A stretch of DNA of 40,818 bases from an uncultured Flavobacteriales bacterium. Its GTDB lineage: Bacteria; Bacteroidota; Bacteroidia; Flavobacteriales_D; Crocinitomicaceae. The notes under the pieces were generated by a model, which worked only from the letters and a program-made list of their open reading frames with translations, ran no database searches and was not told the origin of the DNA. Position numbers and translations under genes: made by a program. Each line of letters begins with the position of its first letter. Positions within the stretch are counted from its first letter, which is position 1. Below, one piece after another: positions 17,027 through 25,382 of the stretch. The stretch is taken from assembly GCA_913059205.1 (NCBI GenBank), contig CAJXRM010000019.1:1-40818 (forward strand). The letters are read 5' to 3'.

Positions 17027-18259
17027 ATGGGGAAAATACTGATCAAAAATATCAAAGGACTTGTCCAATTCGGAGAAGATCTACCTAAACTCCGTAAAGG
17101 CAATGAAATGAAAGAACTGCCTATACTTCCTAATGCTTTTTTGGCATTGGAGGATGGAGTTATTGTGGCCTACGGAGAAATGAAAGATTGGGGTGGAATT
17201 ACGGATTGGAGAGATTTGGAAGTTATCGATGCTGAAGGAAAATACGTAATGCCTGCTTTTTGTGACTCACACACACACACAGTCTTTGCAAAATCAAGGG
17301 AAGAAGAATTTGTAGATCGTATTAATGGTTTAAGCTATGAAGAAATTGCCTTGCGAGGCGGTGGAATCGTAAATTCAGCCAAACGCTTACAAGAAATGTC
17401 GGAAGATGAATTGTTTGAGATTGCAAAAGTAAGAGTTGAACGTTTGATGTCTTATGGAACCGGAGCGCTAGAAATAAAATCAGGATATGGTCTAACAGTT
17501 GATGCTGAATTAAAAATGCTTCGCGTTGTAAAACGATTAAAAAATGAAATGCCTGTCGCCATAAAATCTACATTTTTAGGAGCGCACGCATTTCCCCCTG
17601 AGTACAAAGAAAATCACAGAGGATACATTGATTTAATTATCAACGAAATGATTCCTGCAATTGAAAAAGAACAGTTAGCCGATTACATAGATGTGTTTTG
17701 CGAGCGCAATTATTTTAATGTAGAGGAAATGGCTGAAATTCTTGAAGCTGGCATTAAAATTGGTCTTAAACCCAAAGTACATGTAAATCAATTTTCAGCA
17801 ATGGGCGGAGTGAAAAAGGCGGTTGAGTTAGGAGCACTTTCTGTGGATCACATGGAGGAATTGTGCGATGAAGATGTTTTGGCACTCAAGAACAGTTCAA
17901 CGATGCCAACACTATTGCCGAGCTGTTCACATTTTTTGTCTATTCCCTTTGGTGATGCTCGAAAAATGATAGATAATGAGTTACCAGTTTGTCTCGCAAG
18001 TGATTTTAATCCTGGTTCTACACCTAGTGGAAATTTAGGATTTGTCTGGTCATTGGCATGTGTTAAAATGAAAATGACTCCAGAAGAGGCATTAAACGCG
18101 TTGACAATAAATGCTGCGTATGCAATGGATTTGTCGGATTCGCACGGGACAATTTCCCTAGGAAAACGAACTCCTATTTTAATCACGAAAGAAATACCAA
18201 ATTTGGCGTATATTCCGTACGCATTTGGTGACCAACATATTGAGAGAATTCTCGTTTAA
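17027..18259 (+). CDS. hutI: Imidazolonepropionase
   Basis: HutI hydrolyses 4-imidazolone-5-propanoate to N-formimidoyl-L-glutamate, the third step of histidine degradation (410 aa, normal length). It belongs to the amidohydrolase family. The metal-binding HxH is at H82/H84 in FCDSHTHTVFA, followed by the family motif SREEEFVDRINGLSYEEIA and RGGGIVNSAKR. Further metal and substrate positions are seen in LGAHAFPPEY, HVNQFSAMGG, VDHMEEL and LASDFNPGSTPSGN. No hutU, hutH or formimidoylglutamate hydrolase gene is nearby, so the pathway is dispersed or incomplete. A TAAAATTG element lies 7 bp before the ATG. Confidence 0.95.
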   Translation: MGKILIKNIKGLVQFGEDLPKLRKGNEMKELPILPNAFLALEDGVIVAYGEMKDWGGITDWRDLEVIDAEGKYVMPAFCDSHTHTVFAKSREEEFVDRINGLSYEEIALRGGGIVNSAKRLQEMSEDELFEIAKVRVERLMSYGTGALEIKSGYGLTVDAELKMLRVVKRLKNEMPVAIKSTFLGAHAFPPEYKENHRGYIDLIINEMIPAIEKEQLADYIDVFCERNYFNVEEMAEILEAGIKIGLKPKVHVNQFSAMGGVKKAVELGALSVDHMEELCDEDVLALKNSSTMPTLLPSCSHFLSIPFGDARKMIDNELPVCLASDFNPGSTPSGNLGFVWSLACVKMKMTPEEALNALTINAAYAMDLSDSHGTISLGKRTPILITKEIPNLAYIPYAFGDQHIERILV

Positions 18260-18288
18260 TTCATAAGTAAATTGTAATTTAAAGCATT

Positions 18289-19500
18289 ATGCTAAAATAT
18301 ATACTTCCATTTGTTCTTTCTTTGAGCTGTTTGGCTCAAGAAATCAATCCAAAACATCAATTGCTTTGGGAAATTTCTGGAAATGGCTTGAAACAGAAAT
18401 CGTATTTGTTCGGAAGTTTACATTCCAATGAAAAAGAACTTTTTAAGTTAACAGACTCCACTTATTATGCACTGGATAAAGCTACTACAATCGTTCTTGA
18501 AGCAGATATTTTTTCAATTTTTGATGAGTACGATACACGTCAAGATTACATTGAAATGAATTATGACAACCAAGGTAATCCATATGGCAATTCATATCAC
18601 GCAAGTTCAACATCGTATGGTGATGAAAACGGTATGCCTCAATTTTTGGATGCCTATTTTCAGCAATATTGCTACAACGCTGGAAAAAGTTTCGTAGAAT
18701 TAGAAACGGTTGATTCTCAAGTTGAATTACTTTCAAATATGAACAGGTCAAGATATGGTTACAACGAATATTCTACAACGGACGAGTTAATTAAATTATA
18801 CTTGAAAGGAGATATTTATTCCATTGATGAATATTTAAGGTCTTCCATGTCTATTTATCCTAAAGGATATGAAAAAGTAATTGTTGAGCGCAACTTTGCC
18901 ATGGCGGTAAAATTGGATTCGCTTTTAAAAATTAAGGATAACAAATTATTTTGTGCTGTGGGAGCTGGTCATTTAGCCGGACCAAGCGGTTTAATTAATT
19001 TACTAAAAAGCAAAGGTTATAAGGTTAGACAGGTTTTGGCTTCTTATTCGATTGAACCCACCATTTCAGAGAAAAATGTTCGCAAGTATAAAAGCTATAC
19101 ATACAGAAACGATGAGTTTCGATTGGGGGCCGAATTCCCAGGTAAACCAATGGAAATAGTAAACGAAGATGAAGGATATTTACTTAAGTTAATTTACAGT
19201 GATTTGGGTCAAGGAAACTCGTATGTAGTTGAGCTTTACGCAAACACTGAAGATATTGGCTTACTGCAATTGGCGAATAGACACATTGGAACTCCAGAAG
19301 AGAGTCCATTAAAACAAATCAAGTTAGACAATGGCGGTGAAGCGTATCAAGGAATAGCCGATACATATGTAGAAGGATTGTATTGGGTACGCGTTGTAAT
19401 GAGCGAAGAGTATTTCGGAATAATTAAGGCATATGGTGGAAATAAATTCATGAATTCAAATCGCGCTGAACGTTTCTTTAATAAAGTTTATATTGATTAG
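18289..19500 (+). CDS. TraB/GumN family secreted protein
   Basis: The 403-residue protein has a signal peptide (MLKYILPFVLSLSCLAQ). It then shows TraB/GumN features: LLWEISGNGLKQKSYLFGSL followed by HSNEKELFKL, an acidic helix IVLEADIFSIFDE, and the C-terminal family motif FCAVGAGHLAGPSGLINLL. The family shares a fold with haem-binding ChaN and TIKI-type proteases; the activity of bacterial members is mostly unproven. Residues ~270-403 form a second, unassigned domain (beginning near RLGAEFPGKPMEI) containing alternating beta-type segments. It is predicted to be periplasmic or surface-located. It sits 29 bp after hutI, with no terminator between. Confidence 0.82.
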   Translation: MLKYILPFVLSLSCLAQEINPKHQLLWEISGNGLKQKSYLFGSLHSNEKELFKLTDSTYYALDKATTIVLEADIFSIFDEYDTRQDYIEMNYDNQGNPYGNSYHASSTSYGDENGMPQFLDAYFQQYCYNAGKSFVELETVDSQVELLSNMNRSRYGYNEYSTTDELIKLYLKGDIYSIDEYLRSSMSIYPKGYEKVIVERNFAMAVKLDSLLKIKDNKLFCAVGAGHLAGPSGLINLLKSKGYKVRQVLASYSIEPTISEKNVRKYKSYTYRNDEFRLGAEFPGKPMEIVNEDEGYLLKLIYSDLGQGNSYVVELYANTEDIGLLQLANRHIGTPEESPLKQIKLDNGGEAYQGIADTYVEGLYWVRVVMSEEYFGIIKAYGGNKFMNSNRAERFFNKVYID

Positions 19501-19540
19501 TCGCAAAATTTAAGCGAAACCTACGAATTTTATTATCTTC

Positions 19541-20674
19541 ATGACAAAATTAATCGTCATGATTCCACGCATACAACAAGCGATTTTTACAGAGAAAGTC
19601 GCAGCCAATAAACTCGTTTTTCTTCAAGGTCCACGAAAAGTGGGTAAAAGAACATTGATTGAAACTACTTTTCAATCACAATCAAGTAATTTTCAGTTGT
19701 TCGATTGTTCTCAAAAAAAGGTGCGAAAAGTAATAGAAGCAAACTCGATATCTTCTCAAGCTCCTTTTATCGTTTTATACGAAGCGCAATACTTAGCCAA
19801 TCTCGATTCAATTTTAGAACAAGTTTTAATTGGAGAAATTAATGCAACTGTTGTGGTTTCTTGCTCCTATGTTCCTAAAGTTCAACTAGAGTTATTGGAA
19901 GCAATTCGGATGGCAGGATTGGAGATAAATTTGTTCGCTCCTTCTTTTTATGAAGCAGCACAACATTTTGGTTTACCAGAAGAAAATCGGTTATTAGAAG
20001 AACGACTGGTGTATGGAAACTATCCGGGAGTTTTAGCAGATTTGCCGAATGCTGAACAAACACTAAAAGAAATTATTCAAGATGCCGTTTTTACGAAACT
20101 AAGCAGTGCAGAACGAATTAACAAGGGCGAAAAATTAATTCGTATGTTACAGGTGTTGGCGTTTTCCATTGGAGATGCTGTTTCGTATAATGTGGTGGGT
20201 GAACGCTGCGGATTGGACAATGAAACCGTCGAACGCTACATTAAATTGTTGGAAGATGCTTTTTTACTATACAGATTGCCTTCTTATTACAACGGTCATC
20301 GCTATGAATTGAAAAAATCGAACGTGATCTACTTTGCAGATAACGGTGTTCGAAATGTATTAATCAATAATTTCAATCCAACCTATATGCGAAATGATAT
20401 GAACGAATTATGGCGAAATTATGTCATTTCGGAGAGGATGAAATGGTTAAAAATGCATCAACTTGCACGTCCTACATATTTTTGGAAAACACATACAAAT
20501 CAACAAATGGATTTTGTTGAAGTTATGGAGAATGGAATCTTTGCCTACAAAACAGACTGGGAAAAGAAAAAGAAAGTAAAGTTGCCAAAGAGTTTTTCGG
20601 AAGCTTATCCTGAAATCAAAACTTCGGTGCTGAATCGGGCAACCTATTGGAAATTCTTAACGCAAATGAAGTAA
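19541..20674 (+). CDS. AAA_14/DUF4143 ATPase-like protein with degenerate Walker motifs
   Basis: The layout is that of the AAA_14 plus DUF4143 proteins: an N-terminal P-loop domain (~1-160), a winged-helix part (~205-260, GDAVSYNVVGERCGLDNETVERYIKLLEDAFLLYRLP split) and a C-terminal nuclease-like domain ending near residue 377. The P-loop GPRKVGKRT (30-38) has Arg where GK[ST] requires Ser/Thr directly after Lys. The Walker B position reads IVLYEAQ (77-83) instead of a D-E pair. ATP hydrolysis is therefore doubtful. The true start may be the second ATG at 19559 (MIPRIQQ), as most family members begin close to that point. The gene ends one base before the next ORF's ATG, so the two are probably translationally coupled. 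Confidence 0.85.
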   Translation: MTKLIVMIPRIQQAIFTEKVAANKLVFLQGPRKVGKRTLIETTFQSQSSNFQLFDCSQKKVRKVIEANSISSQAPFIVLYEAQYLANLDSILEQVLIGEINATVVVSCSYVPKVQLELLEAIRMAGLEINLFAPSFYEAAQHFGLPEENRLLEERLVYGNYPGVLADLPNAEQTLKEIIQDAVFTKLSSAERINKGEKLIRMLQVLAFSIGDAVSYNVVGERCGLDNETVERYIKLLEDAFLLYRLPSYYNGHRYELKKSNVIYFADNGVRNVLINNFNPTYMRNDMNELWRNYVISERMKWLKMHQLARPTYFWKTHTNQQMDFVEVMENGIFAYKTDWEKKKKVKLPKSFSEAYPEIKTSVLNRATYWKFLTQMK

Positions 20675-20675
20675 G

Positions 20676-23492
20676 ATGACATTCACCGATAAAATTGCCA
20701 ATTATTTATTCGAAAACGAAATCGATTTCAGTCATTTAACAATTGTTCTTCCATCCGAACGAGCAAAGAAATATGTGTCAACTTCTATTTTTAACCGTTA
20801 CCAAAAACCAATTTTCGCTCCGCGCATGATCACGATGGATCAATGGGTGAAATCGTACAGTCCCGAAACCATAATTGACAAAACACGTGCGCTAATTCAA
20901 CTGTTTTCAATTCAACTAAAAGAAGCCAAAACGGAAGAAGACCGTTCATTTGATGAATTTTTAAATTGGGGAACGATTCTACTTTCCGATTTTAATGAGA
21001 TCGATCGTTATTTATTGGATGCCAATCAGGTATTTAAAAATTTGGCGGATATCAAGGAAATTGAGCAATGGAGTTTTAATAATGAAGAACTAACTGAAAG
21101 CCAGAAACGTTTTATGGAGTTTTGGGATAGACTTCCAGGTTATTACAAGGAGCTGAATGAACTTTTGAGTAAAAACAAAACGTGTTATGCAGGAAAGTCA
21201 TTTAAAACGTTAGCGAATAATATCGATTTACTATTCAAGGAAGACAAAAAACAACAATTTTTGTTTGCGGGATTTAATGCACTGTCAAAGGCTGAATTAA
21301 CGATTATTCGCCAGTTAAACCAATTGGGAAGAGCAATTGTTTTTCTTGATGCTGATGATTTCTATTTGAAGAACAACAATCATGAAGCTGGAAAGTTTTT
21401 ACGTGAATTATCAGAGAAATTGGATGGTAAAAAAATGAACTTTGTCCAGAATCGTCTTGCCACAAAACCAATGAAGGTGGAAATGATTGAATGCGCACAA
21501 AACACAGGTCAAGTGAAAGTCGCGGCGACAATTCTTGAACGTTCGACCAAAGAACAAATTGATGAGACCTTACTTTTACTCGCCGATGAATCACTCATCG
21601 CTTCAATTTTAAAGAATTTGCCGAAGAAAATTGGAAAAGCAAATATTACTTTGGGATTGCCCATTCGAAACACCGCTTTGCGGACATGGGTTGATTTAAT
21701 TTTCTCAATTCAAGAAAATAAAAAACGATTTAAGACCAAGTGGATATATTTCAGTGACTTGCAAAACTTTTGGAATCACCCGTTTTTACTTTCTGTTTTA
21801 TCGAAAGAAGAAAAGGATAAATTAATTTTGGCGGAGGCTGAAATAATAAAGTACAACCGCATTTTTATCGATCCTTCTAAATTAGAAATTGGAGAAACAG
21901 CCCTTCATTTGTTGCAAAATGTGACCAATGATTGGGAATCTGATTGGCAAGCAGCAATGACGTTTATTCGCAATTCGAATGAATTAATATATAAAAATCT
22001 GGATTCTGGATTTGCATTTGAAAAAGCTGTAATTGAATGTTTTGACAAGGCTTTAGTGGATTTTCAGAACTGTATTGAAGAAGGAATTCCTGAAATGAGT
22101 TTGAAATCGTTTAAACATTTGTTCAATCAACATTGGGGAACAAAAAGCATTGCTTACCATGGAAATCCGACTAAAGGATTACAAATAATGGGATTACTGG
22201 AAACGCGTGGTTTGGATTTTAAACGCATCATTTGTGTGGGTATGAATGAAGGAAATTTACCTCCAACAAATCCAATTCAAACAATGATTCCAATGGATTT
22301 ACGTCGTTATTTGGGATTACCAACGCCTCGAGAAAAGCAGGGATTATTCGCACATCACTTTTATCGTTTGTTGCACCATTGTGAAGAGTTGTTTGTTACG
22401 TATTCCACTGCAACTGAGGCAATCGGAAGTAATGAGCCGAGTCGTTACTTGATGCAACTTGAAATGGAATTGGGACGTGTAAATCCAAACATTGCTATTG
22501 AGAAAAAGATTTATTCTCTGGATGCCAAACGAGAAGATCAAGTCAAGGAAATAAAGAAAACAGAAGAGATTAAATTGAGAATGGATGAGCTATTCGCCCA
22601 ATCAACATCTGCTTCTATGTTAAATAAGTATTTGGCCTGTCCGCTCGATTTCTATTTCCGTTATGTAATGGATTTCGGCGAACAAGAAAGTGTTGAAGAA
22701 GAAATCGAAAACAATACCTTCGGCTCTTTTATACACGAAACCTTAGAGCATCTGTATACGCCTTTCGCACGATTTAATTCAGATGGAACGAAAGCCGAAC
22801 CAGCCCCACCAAACATTACTTCTATTGATGTTGAACGCATGTTGAATGACTTTGAAATAGTTATTCACCAAAAATTCATGGAACATTTCAATGGAGATAG
22901 AGATGCGTTTATGAAAGGTAAAAACTTCTTATCGTATCAGATGGCGATAGATTTAACCAAACGTTTCCTTAAATCTGAAATTGAATTTTTAGCAGCACAA
23001 TCGCAGCCAGTTTTTATAGAATCCTTAGAGCGAAAATACACGGCTGAAATAGAAGTGGGGGTTAAAGGCGGAACCAAAAAAGTGAGATTAGTAGGGTACA
23101 TCGACCGCGTAGATTCCATTGGAGATAGAATTCGAATTATCGATTACAAATCTGGAAAAGTAACGGATAAAGAAGTAAAATTTAGAACAAAAGATAAAGA
23201 CATTGAAACAACAATTCTTTCAATGAAATCGCAAAAACACGTATTGCAACTGTTGAACTACGTATATCTGTATCATGCTAATCATCATGTCTTGGCTGAA
23301 TCAAGTATAATATCCTTCGTATCGGGGCAAAATAAACCTTTCACTTTAGAAACATCTGGCTTTTCGTTAGCGGCAATGGTTGAAGATTTCCCAAAGTACA
23401 TTGGAAAGATTTTAGAAGAAATATACGATGATGAAGTCGCATTTCTACATGATTCTACAAAAATGCACAGCTATTGTCAGTATTGCGAATAA
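20676..23492 (+). CDS. AddB/RecB-like PD-(D/E)XK nuclease with inactive helicase region
   Basis: The 938-residue protein resembles the AddB-type subunit of bacterial recombination nucleases. The N-terminal half looks like a degenerate superfamily I helicase (LTIVLPSERAKKYV at the start, then MITMDQWV; no Walker A seen) and includes GLLETRGLDFKRIICVGMNE near residue ~510. The C-terminal nuclease has FGSFIHETLEHLY, RLVGYIDRVDS and IRIIDYKSGK, giving the H...D...D-x-K set of a RecB-type PD-(D/E)XK site. Iron-sulfur-type cysteines are present in YLACPLDFYFR and in the last residues SYCQYCE. Family members usually have one more Cys a few residues later; here the stop follows directly. No AddA-type helicase gene is in the window. 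It probably acts on double-strand breaks. Confidence 0.88.
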   Translation: MTFTDKIANYLFENEIDFSHLTIVLPSERAKKYVSTSIFNRYQKPIFAPRMITMDQWVKSYSPETIIDKTRALIQLFSIQLKEAKTEEDRSFDEFLNWGTILLSDFNEIDRYLLDANQVFKNLADIKEIEQWSFNNEELTESQKRFMEFWDRLPGYYKELNELLSKNKTCYAGKSFKTLANNIDLLFKEDKKQQFLFAGFNALSKAELTIIRQLNQLGRAIVFLDADDFYLKNNNHEAGKFLRELSEKLDGKKMNFVQNRLATKPMKVEMIECAQNTGQVKVAATILERSTKEQIDETLLLLADESLIASILKNLPKKIGKANITLGLPIRNTALRTWVDLIFSIQENKKRFKTKWIYFSDLQNFWNHPFLLSVLSKEEKDKLILAEAEIIKYNRIFIDPSKLEIGETALHLLQNVTNDWESDWQAAMTFIRNSNELIYKNLDSGFAFEKAVIECFDKALVDFQNCIEEGIPEMSLKSFKHLFNQHWGTKSIAYHGNPTKGLQIMGLLETRGLDFKRIICVGMNEGNLPPTNPIQTMIPMDLRRYLGLPTPREKQGLFAHHFYRLLHHCEELFVTYSTATEAIGSNEPSRYLMQLEMELGRVNPNIAIEKKIYSLDAKREDQVKEIKKTEEIKLRMDELFAQSTSASMLNKYLACPLDFYFRYVMDFGEQESVEEEIENNTFGSFIHETLEHLYTPFARFNSDGTKAEPAPPNITSIDVERMLNDFEIVIHQKFMEHFNGDRDAFMKGKNFLSYQMAIDLTKRFLKSEIEFLAAQSQPVFIESLERKYTAEIEVGVKGGTKKVRLVGYIDRVDSIGDRIRIIDYKSGKVTDKEVKFRTKDKDIETTILSMKSQKHVLQLLNYVYLYHANHHVLAESSIISFVSGQNKPFTLETSGFSLAAMVEDFPKYIGKILEEIYDDEVAFLHDSTKMHSYCQYCE

Positions 23493-23499
23493 ACTAATC

Positions 23500-23718
23500 T
23501 TAGTTTACGTTCAACAATGCTACATCATTATCATCATAGATAATATTTGCTTCGAGGGAAGCAACTGAGGATTTTGATTTTTGTTTATGCTTTTCACCAA
23601 AAAAGTTTCTGTGCTGATGTTTTCTACTTTGAAATGAGTGTGGCGCACAAGAAGTCATGGATGCCACGAACAAGCAAATCAATAAAATAGTCGAAAATTT
23701 AATTGTTGTGTTTTTCAT
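23500..23718 (-). CDS. Small lipoprotein of unknown function
   Basis: The frame is open to a TTG at 23790, but the ATG at 23718 gives a proper lipoprotein signal: MKNTTIKFSTILLICLFVAS followed by MTSC, with Cys at residue 24. The mature part is about 48 residues and basic at first (HSFQSRKHQHRNFFGEKHKQKSK), then neutral to acidic (LEANIIYDDNDVALLNVN). I recognise no family. It would be anchored in the periplasm or outer membrane. It converges with the nuclease gene, with stop codons 7 bp apart. The leader upstream holds the inverted repeats at 23747-23809 and a promoter at 23810. Confidence 0.75.
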   Translation of the reverse strand: MKNTTIKFSTILLICLFVASMTSCAPHSFQSRKHQHRNFFGEKHKQKSKSSVASLEANIIYDDNDVALLNVN

Positions 23719-23746
23719 CTTTTTGCGTTTTAAAAAGGAGAAAAAA

Positions 23747-23809
23747 ACCTGAAAAGAGCTCGTTAGAATGGTAGAGATTCTAGAGTGCAACTCTTTTCAG
23801 GTATACCTG
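23747..23809 (-). promoter_or_regulatory. Structured 5' leader and palindromic operator-like site of the lipoprotein gene
   Basis: ACCTGAAAAGAG (23747-23758) and CTCTTTTCAGGT (23791-23802) form a perfect 12 bp stem around 32 nt, inside which TAGAAT/ATTCTA (23764-23769 with 23777-23782) can make a second hairpin. The outer right arm overlaps CAGGTATACCTG (23798-23809), a perfect 12 bp palindrome. With the promoter at 23810-23840, transcription would start about here, so the stem would be the first part of the mRNA and end 28 nt before the ATG. It could act as an mRNA-stabilising stem or a switch; the palindrome could bind a repressor. Confidence 0.5.
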
Positions 23810-23840
23810 CAAGGATATTAAAAACCAAAATACCAACAAA
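23810..23840 (-). promoter_or_regulatory. Probable promoter of the lipoprotein gene
   Basis: On the minus strand, TTTG (23840-23837) is followed by exactly 19 bp and TATCCTTG (23817-23810), one base off TAnnTTTG. The predicted start lies in the palindrome just downstream. Confidence 0.5.
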
Positions 23841-24042
23841 ACCAGACTGTCAATATTCTATTAGTAAGACGTTTGGTTTATGAAATGGTTGGGTGTGAAG
23901 GAGGAAATAATTGGATTCGCTAATGCGTACGTCGGTTTAATGAGGGATTAAACATTTCACTTTCAATAAACTAAATTTGAAGGGTGATAAAAAAGGTGGT
24001 TTTTTTGCAACTAGGAAATGCAAGGGACGGCTATTTTCGATA

Positions 24043-24079
24043 ACAAAAAAAATCCATCGAGTTCAACAACCGATGGATT
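24043..24079 (-). terminator. Rho-independent terminator of the acidic hypothetical gene
   Basis: A 9 bp stem AATCCATCG/CGATGGATT (24051-24059 with 24071-24079) encloses an 11-base loop. On the minus strand the stem runs straight into a run of T residues (plus-strand A-run at about 24044-24052), 23 bp after the stop of the gene at 24103. Confidence 0.85.
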
Positions 24080-24102
24080 CATTATTTCTTTGAAGAAAAT
24101 CT

Positions 24103-24534
24103 CTAGTACAATTCTAATTTAAGTGCAGTTCTGTAATCTTTAATTTCCTCACGGTTGATTTTGTGATCTGCATTCATCAAAAGGTTTAACAAATACAACA
24201 AGTTTTCGTTATCCTCAATTTCAATTGGGTATTCTTGTTCTTCTTCGTCTTCTTCATATTGAGCCTGAACGTCAAAAGATTTGTTTTCAAGTAAATACTC
24301 ATACGTCAAACGCAATACTTTTGTCACCAATGGATCTTGCTCTTGCAAAGCATAAGCTCTTAGCTCTTTTAAATCTTCAACAAGATTTTTAGCTTTAACA
24401 CCGTCTTTTTCGACGTTTTTAATGATCCCTTCTAATTTAGTATTTGCCGCTGCAAGTTTCATAAGTAACTTAATATTTTCAATTGATCGGGCAACCAATT
24501 TATCCACCCTTTGTGCAAATGTAATCATCTTCAA
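24103..24534 (-). CDS. Hypothetical acidic, helical cytoplasmic protein
   Basis: This 143-residue protein has no signal peptide or membrane helix. It appears mostly helical: residues ~10-55 (FAQRVDKLVARSIENIKLLM onward) look like a coiled or packed helix. A strongly acidic linker follows (YEEDEEEQEYPIEIEDNE), then a final helical part containing LLYLLNLLMNADHKINREEI. I cannot assign a family or function. The start is either 24534 (MKMITF) or 24528. It is divergent from the LysE-like gene, with a 163 bp gap, and is followed by its own terminator, so it is probably transcribed alone. Confidence 0.75.
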   Translation of the reverse strand: MKMITFAQRVDKLVARSIENIKLLMKLAAANTKLEGIIKNVEKDGVKAKNLVEDLKELRAYALQEQDPLVTKVLRLTYEYLLENKSFDVQAQYEEDEEEQEYPIEIEDNENLLYLLNLLMNADHKINREEIKDYRTALKLELY

Positions 24535-24645
24535 TTAATATAGAACGCATATCATTGAGAAAATCTTCAAAACTGCTTAAAAAGCATAGAATAATTATAA
24601 ATAAGACTTGTTTGAATGAATCTGCTGAATTAATAACATAAGCTC

Positions 24646-24675
24646 TTTCAAAACAAAAAGGAATGGTTAAATTTG
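24646..24675 (+). promoter_or_regulatory. Probable promoter of the LysE-like gene
   Basis: TAAATTTG (24668-24675) is a perfect TAnnTTTG, with TTTC (24646-24649) 18 bp upstream in place of TTTG. The predicted start is about 24681, leaving a leader of roughly 17 nt before the ATG at 24698. Confidence 0.6.
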
Positions 24676-24697
24676 TAGAAAGCACTCAATAAATTAG

Positions 24698-25345
24698 ATG
24701 GATTTAATCGCAAAGGGTATTGTAACTGGATTTGTACTGAGTATCATGATTGGTCCAGTTTTTTTTGTGTTATTAGAAACCAGTATTCGTAAAGGAATAC
24801 GTGCTGCGATTGCCTTCGATTTAGGTGTAATTTTAAATGATATTGTCTATATCGCGATTGCGTTTTTTTTCTATAATCAAGTGGAAAGTCTTTCAAGTGG
24901 ACAAGATAATTCTCTGCTCAGATTGATAGGAGGTGTGCTTTTTATCGCATATGGTATTTATAATTTTTTTAAACATGTCAAAGAATTTGATCTCGAAGAT
25001 GATAACGATGACGTGAAAAATTCAAGGGGATATTTATTGTTGGCTTTAAAAGGGTTTTTATTGAACTTGGCTAATCCTCTTGTCGTTTTTTACTGGTTTA
25101 GTGTAATGACTTTGGGAGCGAAGGATGCCGCGGAAGGCGGCTCAGTACATTCAATGTTTATTTTTATCGCGGCAATTCTCATTACCTTTTTTTCAATTGA
25201 TTTATTAAAAATATTCGGCGCTAAAAGTCTGCGACCTCTTGTTACACATAAATTATTAGCTGGATTAAATCGTTTAATTGGAATTGTATTCTTTGGTTTC
25301 GGTGCAGTTTTAATAGCTCAAGGAATTATTGGATTGATAAAGTAA
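24698..25345 (+). CDS. LysE/RhtB family amino-acid exporter
   Basis: The 215-residue membrane protein has six predicted helices. The N-terminal GIVTGFVLSIMIGPVFFVLL and the following ETSIRKGIRAAIAFDLGVIL are the family signature. A second conserved segment is GFLLNLANPLVVFYWFSVM. The family exports amino acids such as lysine, homoserine or threonine; the substrate cannot be read from the sequence. A short charged loop (FDLEDDNDDVKNSRG) separates the two halves. It is followed 37 bp later by the MORN-repeat gene, with no terminator seen. Confidence 0.9.
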   Translation: MDLIAKGIVTGFVLSIMIGPVFFVLLETSIRKGIRAAIAFDLGVILNDIVYIAIAFFFYNQVESLSSGQDNSLLRLIGGVLFIAYGIYNFFKHVKEFDLEDDNDDVKNSRGYLLLALKGFLLNLANPLVVFYWFSVMTLGAKDAAEGGSVHSMFIFIAAILITFFSIDLLKIFGAKSLRPLVTHKLLAGLNRLIGIVFFGFGAVLIAQGIIGLIK

Positions 25346-25382
25346 CTTTTTTGCTGTTTTCAGTTATAGATAAAATAAAATT

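Larger units (their letters stand above)
23719..24102. other. Non-coding stretch between two minus-strand genes
   Basis: This 384 bp gap holds, from left to right, the 28 nt proximal leader of the lipoprotein gene, the inverted repeats at 23747-23809, a minus-strand promoter (23810-23840), about 200 bp with no clear gene, and the minus-strand terminator at 24043. Within the middle there is a plus-strand 23-codon open frame (23880-23951, MKWLGVKEEIIGFANAYVGL and three more residues). It has only a weak upstream GACGTTTG element, so I do not annotate it as a gene. Confidence 0.6.

Noticed and set aside
17269..17280. CA dinucleotide repeat
   Set aside because: It encodes the metal-binding HTHT of HutI and is not a variable repeat.
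23491..23506. Hairpin AAACTAA-TC-TTAGTTT between the convergent nuclease and lipoprotein genes
   Set aside because: A perfect palindrome but with only two central bases and no GC content; it mostly reflects the facing stop codons.
23719..23790. Longer lipoprotein gene starting at TTG 23790
   Set aside because: It would put 24 residues before a complete lipoprotein signal peptide; the ATG at 23718 gives a normal signal, and the extra part covers the structured leader.
23972..24079. Small plus-strand RNA starting after TAAATTTG (23972-23979) and ending at the hairpin 24051-24079
   Set aside because: No -33 element at the right spacing and no good T-run on the plus strand; the hairpin is explained as a minus-strand terminator.
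24500..24685. Minus-strand 61-codon frame upstream of the acidic hypothetical gene
   Set aside because: It overlaps the start of that gene in another frame, has no ribosome site or motif, and runs over the promoter region of the LysE-like gene.
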